Shown here: positions 6,630 to 15,801 of the stretch, piece by piece
Numbering within the stretch: position 1 is the stretch's first letter
Layout of the letters: every line of letters begins with the position of its first letter
DNA from: JANJUB01 sp040081075
Lineage (GTDB): Bacteria > Armatimonadota > Fimbriimonadia > Fimbriimonadales > Fimbriimonadaceae
Direction: 5' to 3'
DNA: 64,000 nucleotides
Assembly: GCA_040081075.1 (NCBI GenBank)
Contig: JBEBHJ010000004.1
Location: forward strand, 1-64,000
Notes under the pieces: model-generated
What the model saw: only the letters and a program-made list of their open reading frames with translations
The model's database searches: none
Told to the model about the DNA's origin: nothing
Translations under genes and position numbers: made by a program

Positions 6630-8222
6630 TCAGAGGCCCCCAGCCTTTATTCGATCAGATTCTCGCTCAAGTTCGTAGCCAGAGAGGATTTTTGCGCGGG
6701 CCGAATTTGGCATTCGCGGTCGATTATGCTTGGCCCCCGGCATCGCATAGAAAAAGGTGGTGGCCGAATATCCCAGCAAATCCCACTTCTCCCGCATATC
6801 GGTGCCAAACGAGGCTTCCATATCAAACTTAAGGCGAGAGCCGAAAGGAATGGCATCAAGTCCCCGCGTGCGTGTGAGGATGTTGTAACCAAGAGTGTGC
6901 CCGTCAAGTCCACCCACCTTCACATTTGATAGAAACGGGGCGGAAAACTGATCGGCAACAACCGGATAAACGCCACCTGCCCAGCCGTAATAGTCTTCCG
7001 AGCCCGTGCCGAAGTGGGAAGGGAAGCCTCGCGCCCAGTCGCCATCAATATAGATCTTCTCGTCACCCTCGCCCCACCATGAGTTTTGGCGCATATTCAC
7101 CACGGTCCAAGCATCACCAACGTAAACGCCCTTGCCCGCAATATCAACGAAATTCCAATCCAAGAAGGGGGTGCCTGGGACGATTTCATCGGGTCGCCAC
7201 CGCGCGTAGAAGTGCATGCTCTTGTCGGTCCAAGGGTATGGCCGTGTAGTTTGGCTGATACTTAGCGTCACCGTATCGGGTCCCAGGTTCACTATCTTGA
7301 GCTGAGCCGATTTCTTGTAAGGCATAAGCCACTTCGAAATCATTTGACCCGTCGCACTAACGGATCGCGTCAGTGTTTGGAACGGATGAACTGAGTCTGC
7401 GCTGCAAAAGAAATCGCCAAGTGGGCACCAAATTGTTTCTTCTCCATCGAACGAGGCGACCAGCACCGTTGATCGGAGTTGATCAGGTTTTCGGGCGGCT
7501 TCAGGGAAACTTATGGTGAGATTTTCCAGGGCGCGTTTGCCGGGTAGAAGATTGATCACCCCCTCGGCGCCCTTTCCGATCGACCAGAGTTTGGGTTTCA
7601 TCGGGGAGGGCTGAAGCGGAGCTGTTATCGCTTTGCCCAATGCGGTTATCGTTTTGAGCTGCTTCTGAAGCATCGTCAATTCGAAGGTTTCGACTTTGGT
7701 TCCCGGCGCGTAGGCGCGATAGTTGATACTGTAGTAAAACGGCTTGGCAGTGGTGGTCACCCGAACACTCTTAGCAAATGGGATTGGAAGGTACAGATTT
7801 CCAGCTCGAGCACTGTAGGCCGCCCATGGGGTTTGGACCGATCCTTTGCCGCAAACCAAGTTGATCAACGATTCATCCATAACGGGAGTTAAATTTCCAT
7901 CGAGGTAGATTCGCACCTTCGCGCCAACGAGGTCATCGAACCCGTAATAGAAAAAGGGCGTCCACATCTTCGTGATGCAACCGGGTCCGGAGTGCTCCAT
8001 CAATACGAACTCGCCGCCTTCCTCACGGATGAAGCCCGTTCCATCGCTATCGGCGAACCAGCCCGGCTTATCCCGGTGAGTGGATTCACGGTTGTAGCTT
8101 GTGGCTTGCAAAGACCGGTACTCCGGGGTCGGCCATTGGGCAAGTCGTCCGGGGTCGGCCAGTTCGCTCATGAGTGATAGGAATGTAATTGGGGCGGCGA
8201 TGGCCGCAAGTGTGTGGATCAT
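6630..8222 (-). CDS. DUF2961 / glycoside hydrolase family 172-like secreted protein
   Basis: This encodes about 530 residues from the ATG at 8222; a TTG at 8237 is possible. The N-terminus MIHTLAAIAAPITFLSLMSE is a signal peptide. The DUF2961 pattern is clear: WFADSDGTGFIREEGGEF near the start, EHSGPGCITKMWTPFFYYG, then the C-terminal GEGDEKIYIDGDWARGFPS and FGTGSEDYYGWAGG, typical of the double jelly-roll fold of GH172. Known members cleave arabinofuranose or fructofuranose linkages and act as multimers; the substrate here cannot be told. It is divergent from the redoxin fusion and probably co-transcribed with the pilin gene downstream. Confidence 0.85.
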   Translation of the reverse strand: MIHTLAAIAAPITFLSLMSELADPGRLAQWPTPEYRSLQATSYNRESTHRDKPGWFADSDGTGFIREEGGEFVLMEHSGPGCITKMWTPFFYYGFDDLVGAKVRIYLDGNLTPVMDESLINLVCGKGSVQTPWAAYSARAGNLYLPIPFAKSVRVTTTAKPFYYSINYRAYAPGTKVETFELTMLQKQLKTITALGKAITAPLQPSPMKPKLWSIGKGAEGVINLLPGKRALENLTISFPEAARKPDQLRSTVLVASFDGEETIWCPLGDFFCSADSVHPFQTLTRSVSATGQMISKWLMPYKKSAQLKIVNLGPDTVTLSISQTTRPYPWTDKSMHFYARWRPDEIVPGTPFLDWNFVDIAGKGVYVGDAWTVVNMRQNSWWGEGDEKIYIDGDWARGFPSHFGTGSEDYYGWAGGVYPVVADQFSAPFLSNVKVGGLDGHTLGYNILTRTRGLDAIPFGSRLKFDMEASFGTDMREKWDLLGYSATTFFYAMPGAKHNRPRMPNSARAKILSGYELERESDRIKAGGL

Positions 8223-8333
8223 GATGCAAGTATTCAATACGCACGCTTCGGTGCCGTTTGTGGCGCAATTTGTTCATTAACAGTTGTAGGTAGAAAGTGC
8301 AATCTCTCCAACCAGCCCACGTATAATAGAATC

Positions 8334-10292
8334 ATGATTCGCGCAATGATCGCCGGTATCGCAGCCCTAACGTTGGGAGCCACAATGATGAGCACCGGGG
8401 ATGACAAGAACAAGCCCCATGCAATCTCTCCGATCGAGGCAAACATTGGCACCAAGATCCCTGCCTTAACCGGTCGCTCCATTGATGGCAAATCCGTCAA
8501 ACTTGTGCAGCTTGCTAAGGGGAATCCCCTGGTATTGGCTTTCACCAGCACGACCTGTCCCCTCGCCAAGAAGTTTGCGCCAACCCTGGCAAAGCTCGAA
8601 GACAAATACCGCGCTCAAGGCGTTCAGTTCCTGTTCCTTAACCCGGAATCCGGCATACCGACCCAAGAGCTGCAAAAGGAAACCAAACGCTTAGGGCTTG
8701 ATGGCTCGTATGTCGTCGCACCCGATTGGGTTGATTCACTTGGTGCCAAGTCGACCACGGAAGTGTTCCTATTTGATTCGAAGGGCAACCTTGCTTACCG
8801 CGGCGCGGTGGATGATCAGTACGGGATCGGTTACTCGCTTGAACAACCCAAGAACCGTTATTTGTCGGATGCGCTGGAAGCGGTCCTGAAAGGCAACTCG
8901 CCCAAGACTCCCGCCACCTGGGCACCCGGTTGTGTTTTGAATTCTACTGCTGGGGAAGAGATGAGCACCACTTATTACGAGGCGGTCGCTCCAATCATCC
9001 AAAGCAAATGTCTTCCCTGCCATCGCGATGGTGGAGTTGGGCCGTTCAAGCTGGATACCTACGAGGCCGTAAAGAGCCGCGCACCGATGCTCAAGTACGT
9101 CATCGAAAAGGGCATCATGCCCCCGTGGTTCGCAAAGACTGAAGGGAAGAGCCCGTTCAAAAACGACATTTCGCTGAGCGAAAGCGAAAAGAAAAAGATA
9201 AACGAATGGATTGATAATGGAACTCCGGCGGGTAATGCCTCGGCAGCTCCAAAAGCGCCTGCCTTCGATCCAAATTGGCACGCAGGGAAGCCGGATTACA
9301 TCATCAAGTTGCCACAGCCAATCAAGGTCAAAGCGACAGGATTCATGAATTATGAAGAGGTTGTCGTTCCCACTGGCCTCGATCATGACACTTGGGTTCA
9401 AGGCATGGAAGTCAGACCGAGTGCTCGCCAAGTTGTCCATCACGTGTTGGTTTTCATCAGACTCAAAGGGCAAGAAAGGAACTCAAACCCCGGGGAGGAG
9501 ATTTCAAGCTTCTTTGCCGCCTATGTTCCCGGAAACGACAATCGCTTCTATCCGAAGGGCTACGGAAAGTTACTTCCGGCAGGCGCAAGCCTCAAGTTCC
9601 AGATCCACTACACACCAAACGGAACCGCCACCGAAGATCAGACCGAACTCGGTTTGCACTTTGCCAAAGAGCCGGTTGAGCACGAGGTCCACACAACTGG
9701 AATCGCAAACCTGCTCATTAACATCCCTCCGGGAGCTGAATGGCATCCCGAGAGCGCATCAATCCCCGTACCGTTCGACGCGAAGATCATGTCCCTTTTG
9801 CCTCATATGCACGTTCGCGGCGCGGGTGCTCGCTACGATTTGATGACCCCAGATGGCAAATCGAAGTCGCTTCTAGATATCCCCCGATACGATTTCAACT
9901 GGCAACTTGGATACGATTTCGCTGATTTCGTTGATGCTCCGAAGGGAAGTAAGCTGACGTTTACCGCTTGGTACAACAACAGCGATAAAAATCCTGCCAA
10001 TCCCGATCCCACCAAACGAGTGCGCTGGGGCTCGCAGACATACGACGAAATGCACCTTGGATACGTGGAATTCATGGTCCCAGGTGCAAAACCGGGTGTG
10101 CCGCTTGCGGGCGCATCGCGTCCTGGAGTCGGAGCCTTCATTTCCACCATCTTCAGGCAGATGGATAAGGATGCAGACGGGTTTGTGACCGAAGCCGAAG
10201 CTGGAGCCGCCTGGAGCCGGCTTAAGTCAGCTGATGCTAATGGCGATGGGAAGCTCTCACTTGAAGAAGCCACAAAAGCTTTCGGCGGCTAA
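8334..10292 (+). CDS. Redoxin / cytochrome c / copper type II monooxygenase / EF-hand fusion
   Basis: This encodes 652 residues from the ATG at 8334 (a longer open frame upstream lacks signal features). Domains in order: signal peptide (MIRAMIAGIAALTLGATMMS); redoxin/thioredoxin-like domain, residues ~30-200, with a single active-site cysteine in STTCPLAKKF; a cytochrome-like segment with one heme c motif, KCLPCH, followed by GVGPFKLDTYE and MPPWFA; a copper type II ascorbate-dependent monooxygenase-like domain with VVHHVLVF and HMHVRG histidine clusters; and C-terminal paired EF-hands (DKDADGFVTEAE and DANGDGKLSLEEA). Such fusions occur in Planctomycetes and Verrucomicrobia. It should be periplasmic or extracellular; the substrate is unknown. 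Its stop overlaps the stop of the next, convergent gene by four bases. Confidence 0.85.
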   Translation: MIRAMIAGIAALTLGATMMSTGDDKNKPHAISPIEANIGTKIPALTGRSIDGKSVKLVQLAKGNPLVLAFTSTTCPLAKKFAPTLAKLEDKYRAQGVQFLFLNPESGIPTQELQKETKRLGLDGSYVVAPDWVDSLGAKSTTEVFLFDSKGNLAYRGAVDDQYGIGYSLEQPKNRYLSDALEAVLKGNSPKTPATWAPGCVLNSTAGEEMSTTYYEAVAPIIQSKCLPCHRDGGVGPFKLDTYEAVKSRAPMLKYVIEKGIMPPWFAKTEGKSPFKNDISLSESEKKKINEWIDNGTPAGNASAAPKAPAFDPNWHAGKPDYIIKLPQPIKVKATGFMNYEEVVVPTGLDHDTWVQGMEVRPSARQVVHHVLVFIRLKGQERNSNPGEEISSFFAAYVPGNDNRFYPKGYGKLLPAGASLKFQIHYTPNGTATEDQTELGLHFAKEPVEHEVHTTGIANLLINIPPGAEWHPESASIPVPFDAKIMSLLPHMHVRGAGARYDLMTPDGKSKSLLDIPRYDFNWQLGYDFADFVDAPKGSKLTFTAWYNNSDKNPANPDPTKRVRWGSQTYDEMHLGYVEFMVPGAKPGVPLAGASRPGVGAFISTIFRQMDKDADGFVTEAEAGAAWSRLKSADANGDGKLSLEEATKAFGG

Positions 10293-11866
10293 GGGGCAAT
10301 CCTAAACGTTCCCGTCTTTTCCCCCGCGCTAACTCGGGCCGTGACCGTAACGGTCTTCAAAGTTGTTACGGCGGTTGTAGGGATTGGGAAGGTCACACTT
10401 GTTGCTCCTGCTGGCACCGTAACCGTTGAAGGTACGGTCGCATTGGCGGAGTCGTCGAGCATGGCGATAAGCCTTCCTCCTGGACCGGCAACTCCGTTGA
10501 TAACGACCCGGCAAGAAGTTGATTGACCGCCAGTCACCTGAGTCGGAGCAAATGACAGAGCCGTTGGCACCAGCGGCGTGAGGGTAAGCGTCGCTGATTT
10601 CGTCAGCGAGCCTAGCTTCGCATACACCGTTGTCACAACTGTACTGGTGATCGCAGTTGTGGTGATTTGGAAGCTCTTCGAGAGTAATCCAGCCGAAACG
10701 GTGGCCGTTGGGGGCGTGGTGATCAGGCCGCTATTGTCATAGGTTGTAAAAACCGTGTCGGTATTACTCGTCGCTCCCATGGTAATCGTCCCCAACACCG
10801 AGTTCTGACCGGCAACACTCGACTTGTTGAGGGCGAAAGTAAATCCGCTTCCGATTGGTTTTGACCAGAGAACCGCTTCATCCCGATTGAAAGCCGTGTT
10901 AAAGCCATAGCCGACGACGTAAATATTCACGCCATCGGACGATACGTCTTGTGCGTAAGAGTAGTTGAAGGAGGACGGCAAAAATGCATGAAGGTCAACC
11001 CAGGAGGCGGCGGTCCCGGTCCAAATGCCCGCATGTTCGGCTCCGCTAAAAATGGCATATCCGGCTTGCATGCCACTTCCGCCCCGAAAAGCTTCAGAGT
11101 CGGTGGATCCAGTCGGCGATAAATCAACCCATGAGGCTGCCGTTCCGCTCCAAACGCTAGCCCGATATTGACCTCCCACAATGGCTGTCCCCATCTGTTG
11201 GGAGCCACTAACTCCGTAAGCGTGAGATTCTGTGGCCGTGGCTGGATGAAGGTTGACCCATGATGCGGCAGTGCCATTCCACTTGCTTGCCCTAAATGCC
11301 CCGCTAACAAATGCTTCGCCAACTTGGGTAGTGCCATCCGTATCAAGGATTGACGATGAAGTCGCCGAACCTGGATGTAAATTGCTCCAAGACGCTGCGG
11401 TGCCGCTCCATATTCCCGCGCGAAAAGCACCGCCAATCTTGGCTTGCCCTGCCTGTTGATTTCCGGCCGCTGCAAAGGCTGCCGATTCGACGGCGCCAGT
11501 CGGATGCAGGTTCACAAATGAGCCGGCCGTTCCGGTCCACAAAGCTGCTTTTGCAAATCCACTGATTTTGGCCTGACCCACTTGCTTCGACCCCGTGGTC
11601 ATAAAGGCAGACGACTCGACGGCCCCAGCCGGATGCAGATTTACAAAACTTGCTGAAGTCCCGTTCCAAAGGCACGCATTATACGCGCCGCTTACGGTGC
11701 ATTGGCCCGCTTGCTGCAAACCAGCCACGCCGTACCCGGCCGAATCAGCGGCCCCAGCGGGATGCAAGAGTGTCACTGTCCATTGAGCGAAGGCGCCTGA
11801 TTGCAAAGATGCAACCAGGACGAACGCACTAAAGGAGCGCCGCAAAACACGAGTTGTCACAGGCAT
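10289..11866 (-). CDS. Secreted HAF-repeat protein with C-terminal Ig-like domains
   Basis: This encodes 525 residues from the ATG at 11866. The signal peptide (MPVTTRVLRRSFSAFVLVAS, ending ...GAFAQ) supports that start over an upstream one. Residues ~25-290 are six or seven tandem repeats of ~44 residues with the signature 'vGqa.i.g..rA.lW.GtaaSwvnLHP', as in extracellular HAF repeats that form a beta-propeller. The last ~190 residues are two Ig-like modules: 'SVAGQNSVLGTITM' and 'VTGGQSTSCRVVINGVAGP' with the 'VPAGATSVTFPI' strand. The same module type makes up the C-terminal third of the giant protein at 49522-54510. A surface or extracellular binding role is likely; no enzyme motif is seen. 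Confidence 0.8.
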   Translation of the reverse strand: MPVTTRVLRRSFSAFVLVASLQSGAFAQWTVTLLHPAGAADSAGYGVAGLQQAGQCTVSGAYNACLWNGTSASFVNLHPAGAVESSAFMTTGSKQVGQAKISGFAKAALWTGTAGSFVNLHPTGAVESAAFAAAGNQQAGQAKIGGAFRAGIWSGTAASWSNLHPGSATSSSILDTDGTTQVGEAFVSGAFRASKWNGTAASWVNLHPATATESHAYGVSGSQQMGTAIVGGQYRASVWSGTAASWVDLSPTGSTDSEAFRGGSGMQAGYAIFSGAEHAGIWTGTAASWVDLHAFLPSSFNYSYAQDVSSDGVNIYVVGYGFNTAFNRDEAVLWSKPIGSGFTFALNKSSVAGQNSVLGTITMGATSNTDTVFTTYDNSGLITTPPTATVSAGLLSKSFQITTTAITSTVVTTVYAKLGSLTKSATLTLTPLVPTALSFAPTQVTGGQSTSCRVVINGVAGPGGRLIAMLDDSANATVPSTVTVPAGATSVTFPIPTTAVTTLKTVTVTARVSAGEKTGTFRIAP

Positions 11867-11936
11867 TGAAGCTAGATTACCTTGCAGCGAACTTAGGGGA
11901 GGCAACGGAGCGCTAGCCGACCGCTAATGAACCCGA

Positions 11937-13763
11937 TTACACCACGATTTCGCTTCGCCGTTCGGCAACTCTTCGCTCGCTGTGATCCAAAATCTTCTTT
12001 CGGAATCTTAGCTGCTTTGGAGTCACCTCAAGCAGTTCATCGTCGCGAAGCCAAGCCAGCGCTTGCTCCAGTGAGAACTCCTTGTGTCCATCCAAAACTG
12101 TCGTTGCTTCGTTCGTCGCCGAGCGCATGTTGTTTGCCGCCTTTTGAAGGGTGGCGTTCACAATCATGTCTTCGTCCCGTGCGCAAGCGCCGACGATCAT
12201 GCCGCCGTAAAGCTCGGATCCGATTGGGAAGAAGAGTTGGCCGCGCTCTTGGATGTTCTCGTAGGCGTAGCGCGTGAGCTTGCCTGGGTCCTTAGAAATT
12301 AACGAACCGTTAACACGAGAAGCAACTTCGCCCTTGTACGGATAGTAGCCATCGTAGATTGAACCGATGATTCCGAGACCGCGGGTGAGCGTTAGATAAG
12401 TTGAACGGAAGCCGATCAGGCCGCGGGTTGGAATCGAATACTCCAACCGAGAGGTGCCCGATTCGCTGGCCATGTTGCGCAGTTCGCCTTTTCGGCGGGC
12501 GAGCTCTTCCATTACGCCGCCAACGGCGTCATCCGGAAGCTCCAGGGTGACCGATTCGAATGGTTCTAGTACCGCGCCCTTGTCATCACGCTTGAAAATA
12601 ACCTGTGGTCGCGAAATCTGCATTTCGAACCCTTCGCGTCGCATGGTTTCAATCAGAATCGCGAGCTGAAGTTCGCCGCGCGCGGCAACTTTCACCGAAT
12701 CCGAAGCTGCTTCCGAGTCAATTTTAATGCTCACGCTGACGGCTTCTTCCTTTTGAATTCGCTCGCGAATCTTGTGAATCGTAAGGAACTTACCGCCGTC
12801 TTTGCCCGCTAGCGGGGAGTTGTTGGCGTAGAAGTTCATCGTCAAGGTCGAAGGTTCGATCTCGACGGCGGGTAGCGGCTCAACCTTGTCCGCCGAGCAG
12901 ATCGAATCGAACAAGTGAACGTCGTCTAGCCCCGCCAGCATCATAATCTCGCCCGCCGCGGCAGAATCGACTTCCGTTAGCGTGATGCCTTCGTAGCTCC
13001 AAAGTTTTGAAACGTTGAAGCCGTTCTGTTTGCCATCGGGCGTTACGTGAACCAGCCGATCGCCGACTTTCACCCCGCCGCGCAAAACCTTGCCGCCGAA
13101 CATTCGCCCCACGTAATCGTTGTAATCCAAGTTGTTGATTTGAACCTGGAAAGGACCGTTCGGGTCAACATCGGGCGGAGGAATCGAGTTCACGATCATC
13201 TCCAAAAGCTCGCGCATATCCTGCTCACTGCCATCGGGCGAAACGCGGGCAAAACCGGCGTTCCCGCTCGTGTAAAGGTGAGGGAAGAAGATATCGTCTT
13301 CGCTCGCGCCGAGGTCAATAAACAGATCAATCGTCTTATCGTATGCCTCAAGCGGGCGCGCGCCTTCGCGGTCAACTTTGTTGATACAAACAATCGGCTT
13401 GAGCTTGTTGGCAAAGGCTTTCTTCAGCACGAAGCGCGTCTGCGGCATCGGCCCTTCGTTGGCATCCACGATGAGCAAAACGCCATCCACCATGCTAAGA
13501 ACGCGCTCAACCTCACCGCCAAAGTCAGCGTGACCAGGCGTATCAACAATGTTGATTTTGTAGTCTTTATAGCGAACGCTGGCGACCTTAGAAAGAATGG
13601 TAATCCCCTTCTCTCGTTCAAGGTCGTTACTATCCATCACGCGCTCAGCCATATGCTGATTTTCGCGAAAAGTGCCAGATTGGCGGAAAATGGCATCAAC
13701 CAAGGTGGTTTTGCCATGGTCAACGTGGGCAATGATACCAACGTTTCGAATATTTTGGGGCAT
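11937..13763 (-). CDS. typA: TypA/BipA ribosome-associated GTPase
   Basis: This encodes 608 residues, the normal length. The G1 motif AHVDHGKTTLVDAIF is at residues ~11-25. DTPGHADFGGEVERV (G3) and CINKVDREGARP (G4) follow. The C-terminal region has the BipA-specific LEYSIPTRGLIGFRSTYLT and KEFSLEQALAWLRDDELLEV, ending in the basic tail RRVAERRSEIVV. BipA is a translational GTPase that binds 70S ribosomes and helps 50S assembly, especially at low temperature. It stands alone here; its start codon lies only nine bases from the assigned start of the divergent gene at 13773, so its promoter must overlap that gene's 5' end. Confidence 0.98.
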   Translation of the reverse strand: MPQNIRNVGIIAHVDHGKTTLVDAIFRQSGTFRENQHMAERVMDSNDLEREKGITILSKVASVRYKDYKINIVDTPGHADFGGEVERVLSMVDGVLLIVDANEGPMPQTRFVLKKAFANKLKPIVCINKVDREGARPLEAYDKTIDLFIDLGASEDDIFFPHLYTSGNAGFARVSPDGSEQDMRELLEMIVNSIPPPDVDPNGPFQVQINNLDYNDYVGRMFGGKVLRGGVKVGDRLVHVTPDGKQNGFNVSKLWSYEGITLTEVDSAAAGEIMMLAGLDDVHLFDSICSADKVEPLPAVEIEPSTLTMNFYANNSPLAGKDGGKFLTIHKIRERIQKEEAVSVSIKIDSEAASDSVKVAARGELQLAILIETMRREGFEMQISRPQVIFKRDDKGAVLEPFESVTLELPDDAVGGVMEELARRKGELRNMASESGTSRLEYSIPTRGLIGFRSTYLTLTRGLGIIGSIYDGYYPYKGEVASRVNGSLISKDPGKLTRYAYENIQERGQLFFPIGSELYGGMIVGACARDEDMIVNATLQKAANNMRSATNEATTVLDGHKEFSLEQALAWLRDDELLEVTPKQLRFRKKILDHSERRVAERRSEIVV

Positions 13764-13772
13764 TGTCTTATT

Positions 13773-14846
13773 ATGAAGCCTTTGACGGTTTGTCGGGATT
13801 GTCGGGTTCGATATGTGCCCAATATCCGTCTGTTACATAAAAGCTATGACCAGGGACCGCTTCTCTTGAGAAATCCGACGAGATACTCCGAGGATATTGA
13901 TCCCACTGGCGAGTTCGATATCAACACCTCCAACAAGGCATTCTTTCGGATGCTGACAAGAGTGTCGGAAGATGCCAAGCTGCTCATCCCCACTCATGGG
14001 GGCCTTATTTCATCAGTCATTTTTGCTTTTCGTTACACTCACGACAGTATTCATACACTCGTCAGGCCCAATAAGAAAACTGAACGACCATGGAGATCAA
14101 TCGTAGATGCCCTTTCTCTGAGCCGAGAGCAAGTCGAAAAGGCGCTACTGTTGGGGCTCTTTTCTTCCGACCCAGATAAGTGGTGCTCGGCCTATATGAG
14201 CCACGCCTCCATGAAAAAACTACGCGATCATTGGCGAGCCGAAGAATCGACAAAGCGCCTTGGCCGATTCCAAGAACAACTCCCCAAGGCGAAGGTAATT
14301 CTCGACACTATCATGGATCAACTCGAGTTGACCCCGGATCAACGTAAGGCACTCAAAGCCAAGGCTGAGAGCGGCAAGGTCCCGGCTGAACTAAGGAACG
14401 ACTACGTCGAGTTTCCGACGGGAAACAAAATCCTCGAGGAGATTAAGAGCGGGGATCTTCGTGATAGCCTAAGCTATCTCCATGACGAATTCTTCGATCC
14501 ACTCTCAGGCTATGTTCACTGTGGGTTTCAGAAGATCCTTGGCTATCAAATCCAGCACGCAATGCCGTCGCTTGAAGAACGAATGAGGGCGAACTACATC
14601 GAACGGCACACGACAGAAGCCTTCATTGTAAGTTATCTCTCTGGGGCCCTAGCTTGTTTCGAAATCGCGTGCATGATGCCAAGTGCGACCGAATCCAATG
14701 AAAGGGTTACCGAGTTTTGGAACATGATTATGCCTATGTCGCTTCGAACGAAAGCTGTCTGGAAAATGTATGCCGGCAAGCACCTCGAACTGAAGGCAAG
14801 AGCAAATTCAAATATGGTCTCTGAGTCACATCCTGTCATTAAGTGA
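13773..14846 (+). CDS. Hypothetical protein, DUF5677-like
   Basis: This encodes up to 357 residues. The N-terminal ~30 residues (MKPLTVCRDCRVRYVPNIRL) may be untranslated, because the typA start is only nine bases away; a TTG at 13866 (LRNPTRYSEDID) or the ATG of FFRMLTRVSED are alternatives. The body is helical, with DSLSYLHDEFFDPLSGYVHC near residue 240, which recalls DUF5677-type proteins of unknown function where a conserved H/D pair lies in a helix. There is no signal or membrane segment. The gene ends exactly where a dispersed repeat (GAGCTGCGCGCACTCGCGCC, 14846-14865) begins, marking it as part of an accessory segment. Confidence 0.55.
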   Translation: MKPLTVCRDCRVRYVPNIRLLHKSYDQGPLLLRNPTRYSEDIDPTGEFDINTSNKAFFRMLTRVSEDAKLLIPTHGGLISSVIFAFRYTHDSIHTLVRPNKKTERPWRSIVDALSLSREQVEKALLLGLFSSDPDKWCSAYMSHASMKKLRDHWRAEESTKRLGRFQEQLPKAKVILDTIMDQLELTPDQRKALKAKAESGKVPAELRNDYVEFPTGNKILEEIKSGDLRDSLSYLHDEFFDPLSGYVHCGFQKILGYQIQHAMPSLEERMRANYIERHTTEAFIVSYLSGALACFEIACMMPSATESNERVTEFWNMIMPMSLRTKAVWKMYAGKHLELKARANSNMVSESHPVIK

Positions 14847-14896
14847 GCTGCGCGCACTCGCGCCGGTTTTCAAAGTAACATGGACATTGCCAACAC

Positions 14897-15583
14897 ATGA
14901 AACGGGTCACTGTTGCTGGGCCAGAGCACCGGGAGGCAATTGCTGATCTCATTGTTTCGTCATACGAGGCTTCTGGGGACTTTGAGGTGGTCGACTCCAG
15001 TACGCTCAGAAACCAATGCCTAAATCCACCGCCCGCATCGATTGCTTTCATTGCATGTGACGGTCAGCGGGTTCTATCTGTGATGCACGGGCTCCTCTGC
15101 TTCAGCCCCGGCCAAGCTACGAGCGCCTTGCCGTATATCGTTCAACCCGACCCCGAGGCTTGTACCCCCTGCTTGACCCTGTTTCGCGCGGCCACTATTC
15201 CCGAATTGCGGCGTTCAGCGCTCAATGCCCTCTTGCGCCTCCATTTCCTTCGACTCGCTCTAAATCGCAATATGCGTTACATGGTAGGTACCGTTTATTT
15301 GGGCGCACAGCGGACTCGATCCATGGAGGCCATGGGCTACACTTTCGAACCTTGTACCGAAACGGGTGCGATTCTTGGCAAAACCAAGTTGCCAACCCGC
15401 CTCGCAATTCTCGACCTGGGGATTCAAGCCGCAAAGGCAGAGGCTCATCTCCTTTCACTAGTTGACAATCTTCAAAGAGAGTATCCGTTTCACCGAGCCT
15501 TCACTGAACTGCGCGCACTCGCGCCATACACTCCCCCTGAGAATGTGGCGCTCTGCCGATTGAAGAACTCCAACGAAATTTGA
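14897..15583 (+). CDS. GNAT / FeeM-like N-acyltransferase
   Basis: This encodes 228 residues. It begins KRVTVAGPEHREAIADLIVS, a typical first strand-helix of the acetyltransferase fold, with a central ALNALLRLHFLRLALNRNMR helix and YMVGTVYLGAQRTRSMEAMG. The last part, where GNAT enzymes place the 'guigLYeklGF' element, recalls N-acyl amino acid synthase (FeeM) family members. The substrate is unknown. The C-terminal ~20 residues from about TELRALAPYTPPENVALC are encoded by a copy of the dispersed palindromic repeat (15507-15545), so the true ancestral C-terminus was probably replaced when the repeat inserted or recombined. Family assignment is moderate. Confidence 0.6.
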   Translation: MKRVTVAGPEHREAIADLIVSSYEASGDFEVVDSSTLRNQCLNPPPASIAFIACDGQRVLSVMHGLLCFSPGQATSALPYIVQPDPEACTPCLTLFRAATIPELRRSALNALLRLHFLRLALNRNMRYMVGTVYLGAQRTRSMEAMGYTFEPCTETGAILGKTKLPTRLAILDLGIQAAKAEAHLLSLVDNLQREYPFHRAFTELRALAPYTPPENVALCRLKNSNEI

Positions 15584-15725
15584 ATGAGCTTCGCGCAACT
15601 AGTGCCATACGATCCCCTGGGCGCATGGCGCTCTTGCAATCGCCTGGAAACGACAGCAACGCCACACGTGATCCCACCGGCGGGAGTAAGCAGTGGGAAA
15701 GGGAGCGTATGGCGCGATGACCCGA
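15507..15725. repeat. Dispersed palindromic repeats in the second accessory stretch
   Basis: Three pieces of the family seen at 87-258 recur here, in opposite orientation: GCGCACTCGCGCCATAC near 15511-15528, GCTTCGCGCAACTAGTGCCATACGATC at 15588-15614 (shown in two parts: GCTTCGCGCAACTAGTG then CCATACGATC), and GTATGGCGCG at 15708-15717. CACACGTGATCC (15663-15674) is the inverse of the CACGTGTG that starts the long repeat. No gene is supported in 15584-15801; the region looks like decayed RHS-associated linker sequence. Confidence 0.6.
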
Positions 15726-15801
15726 AGGTGCCTTAAATCGGCGATGGCCGACCACCTGCTCCATATCACGGGTGTTCCTTTTTAGCTTGCCTTGCCGCCG
15801 A

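Noticed and set aside
13047..13772. Long plus-strand open frame extending the gene at 13773 upstream across typA
   Set aside because: It is the antisense of the strongly conserved typA 5' region; codon content and homology belong to typA on the minus strand.
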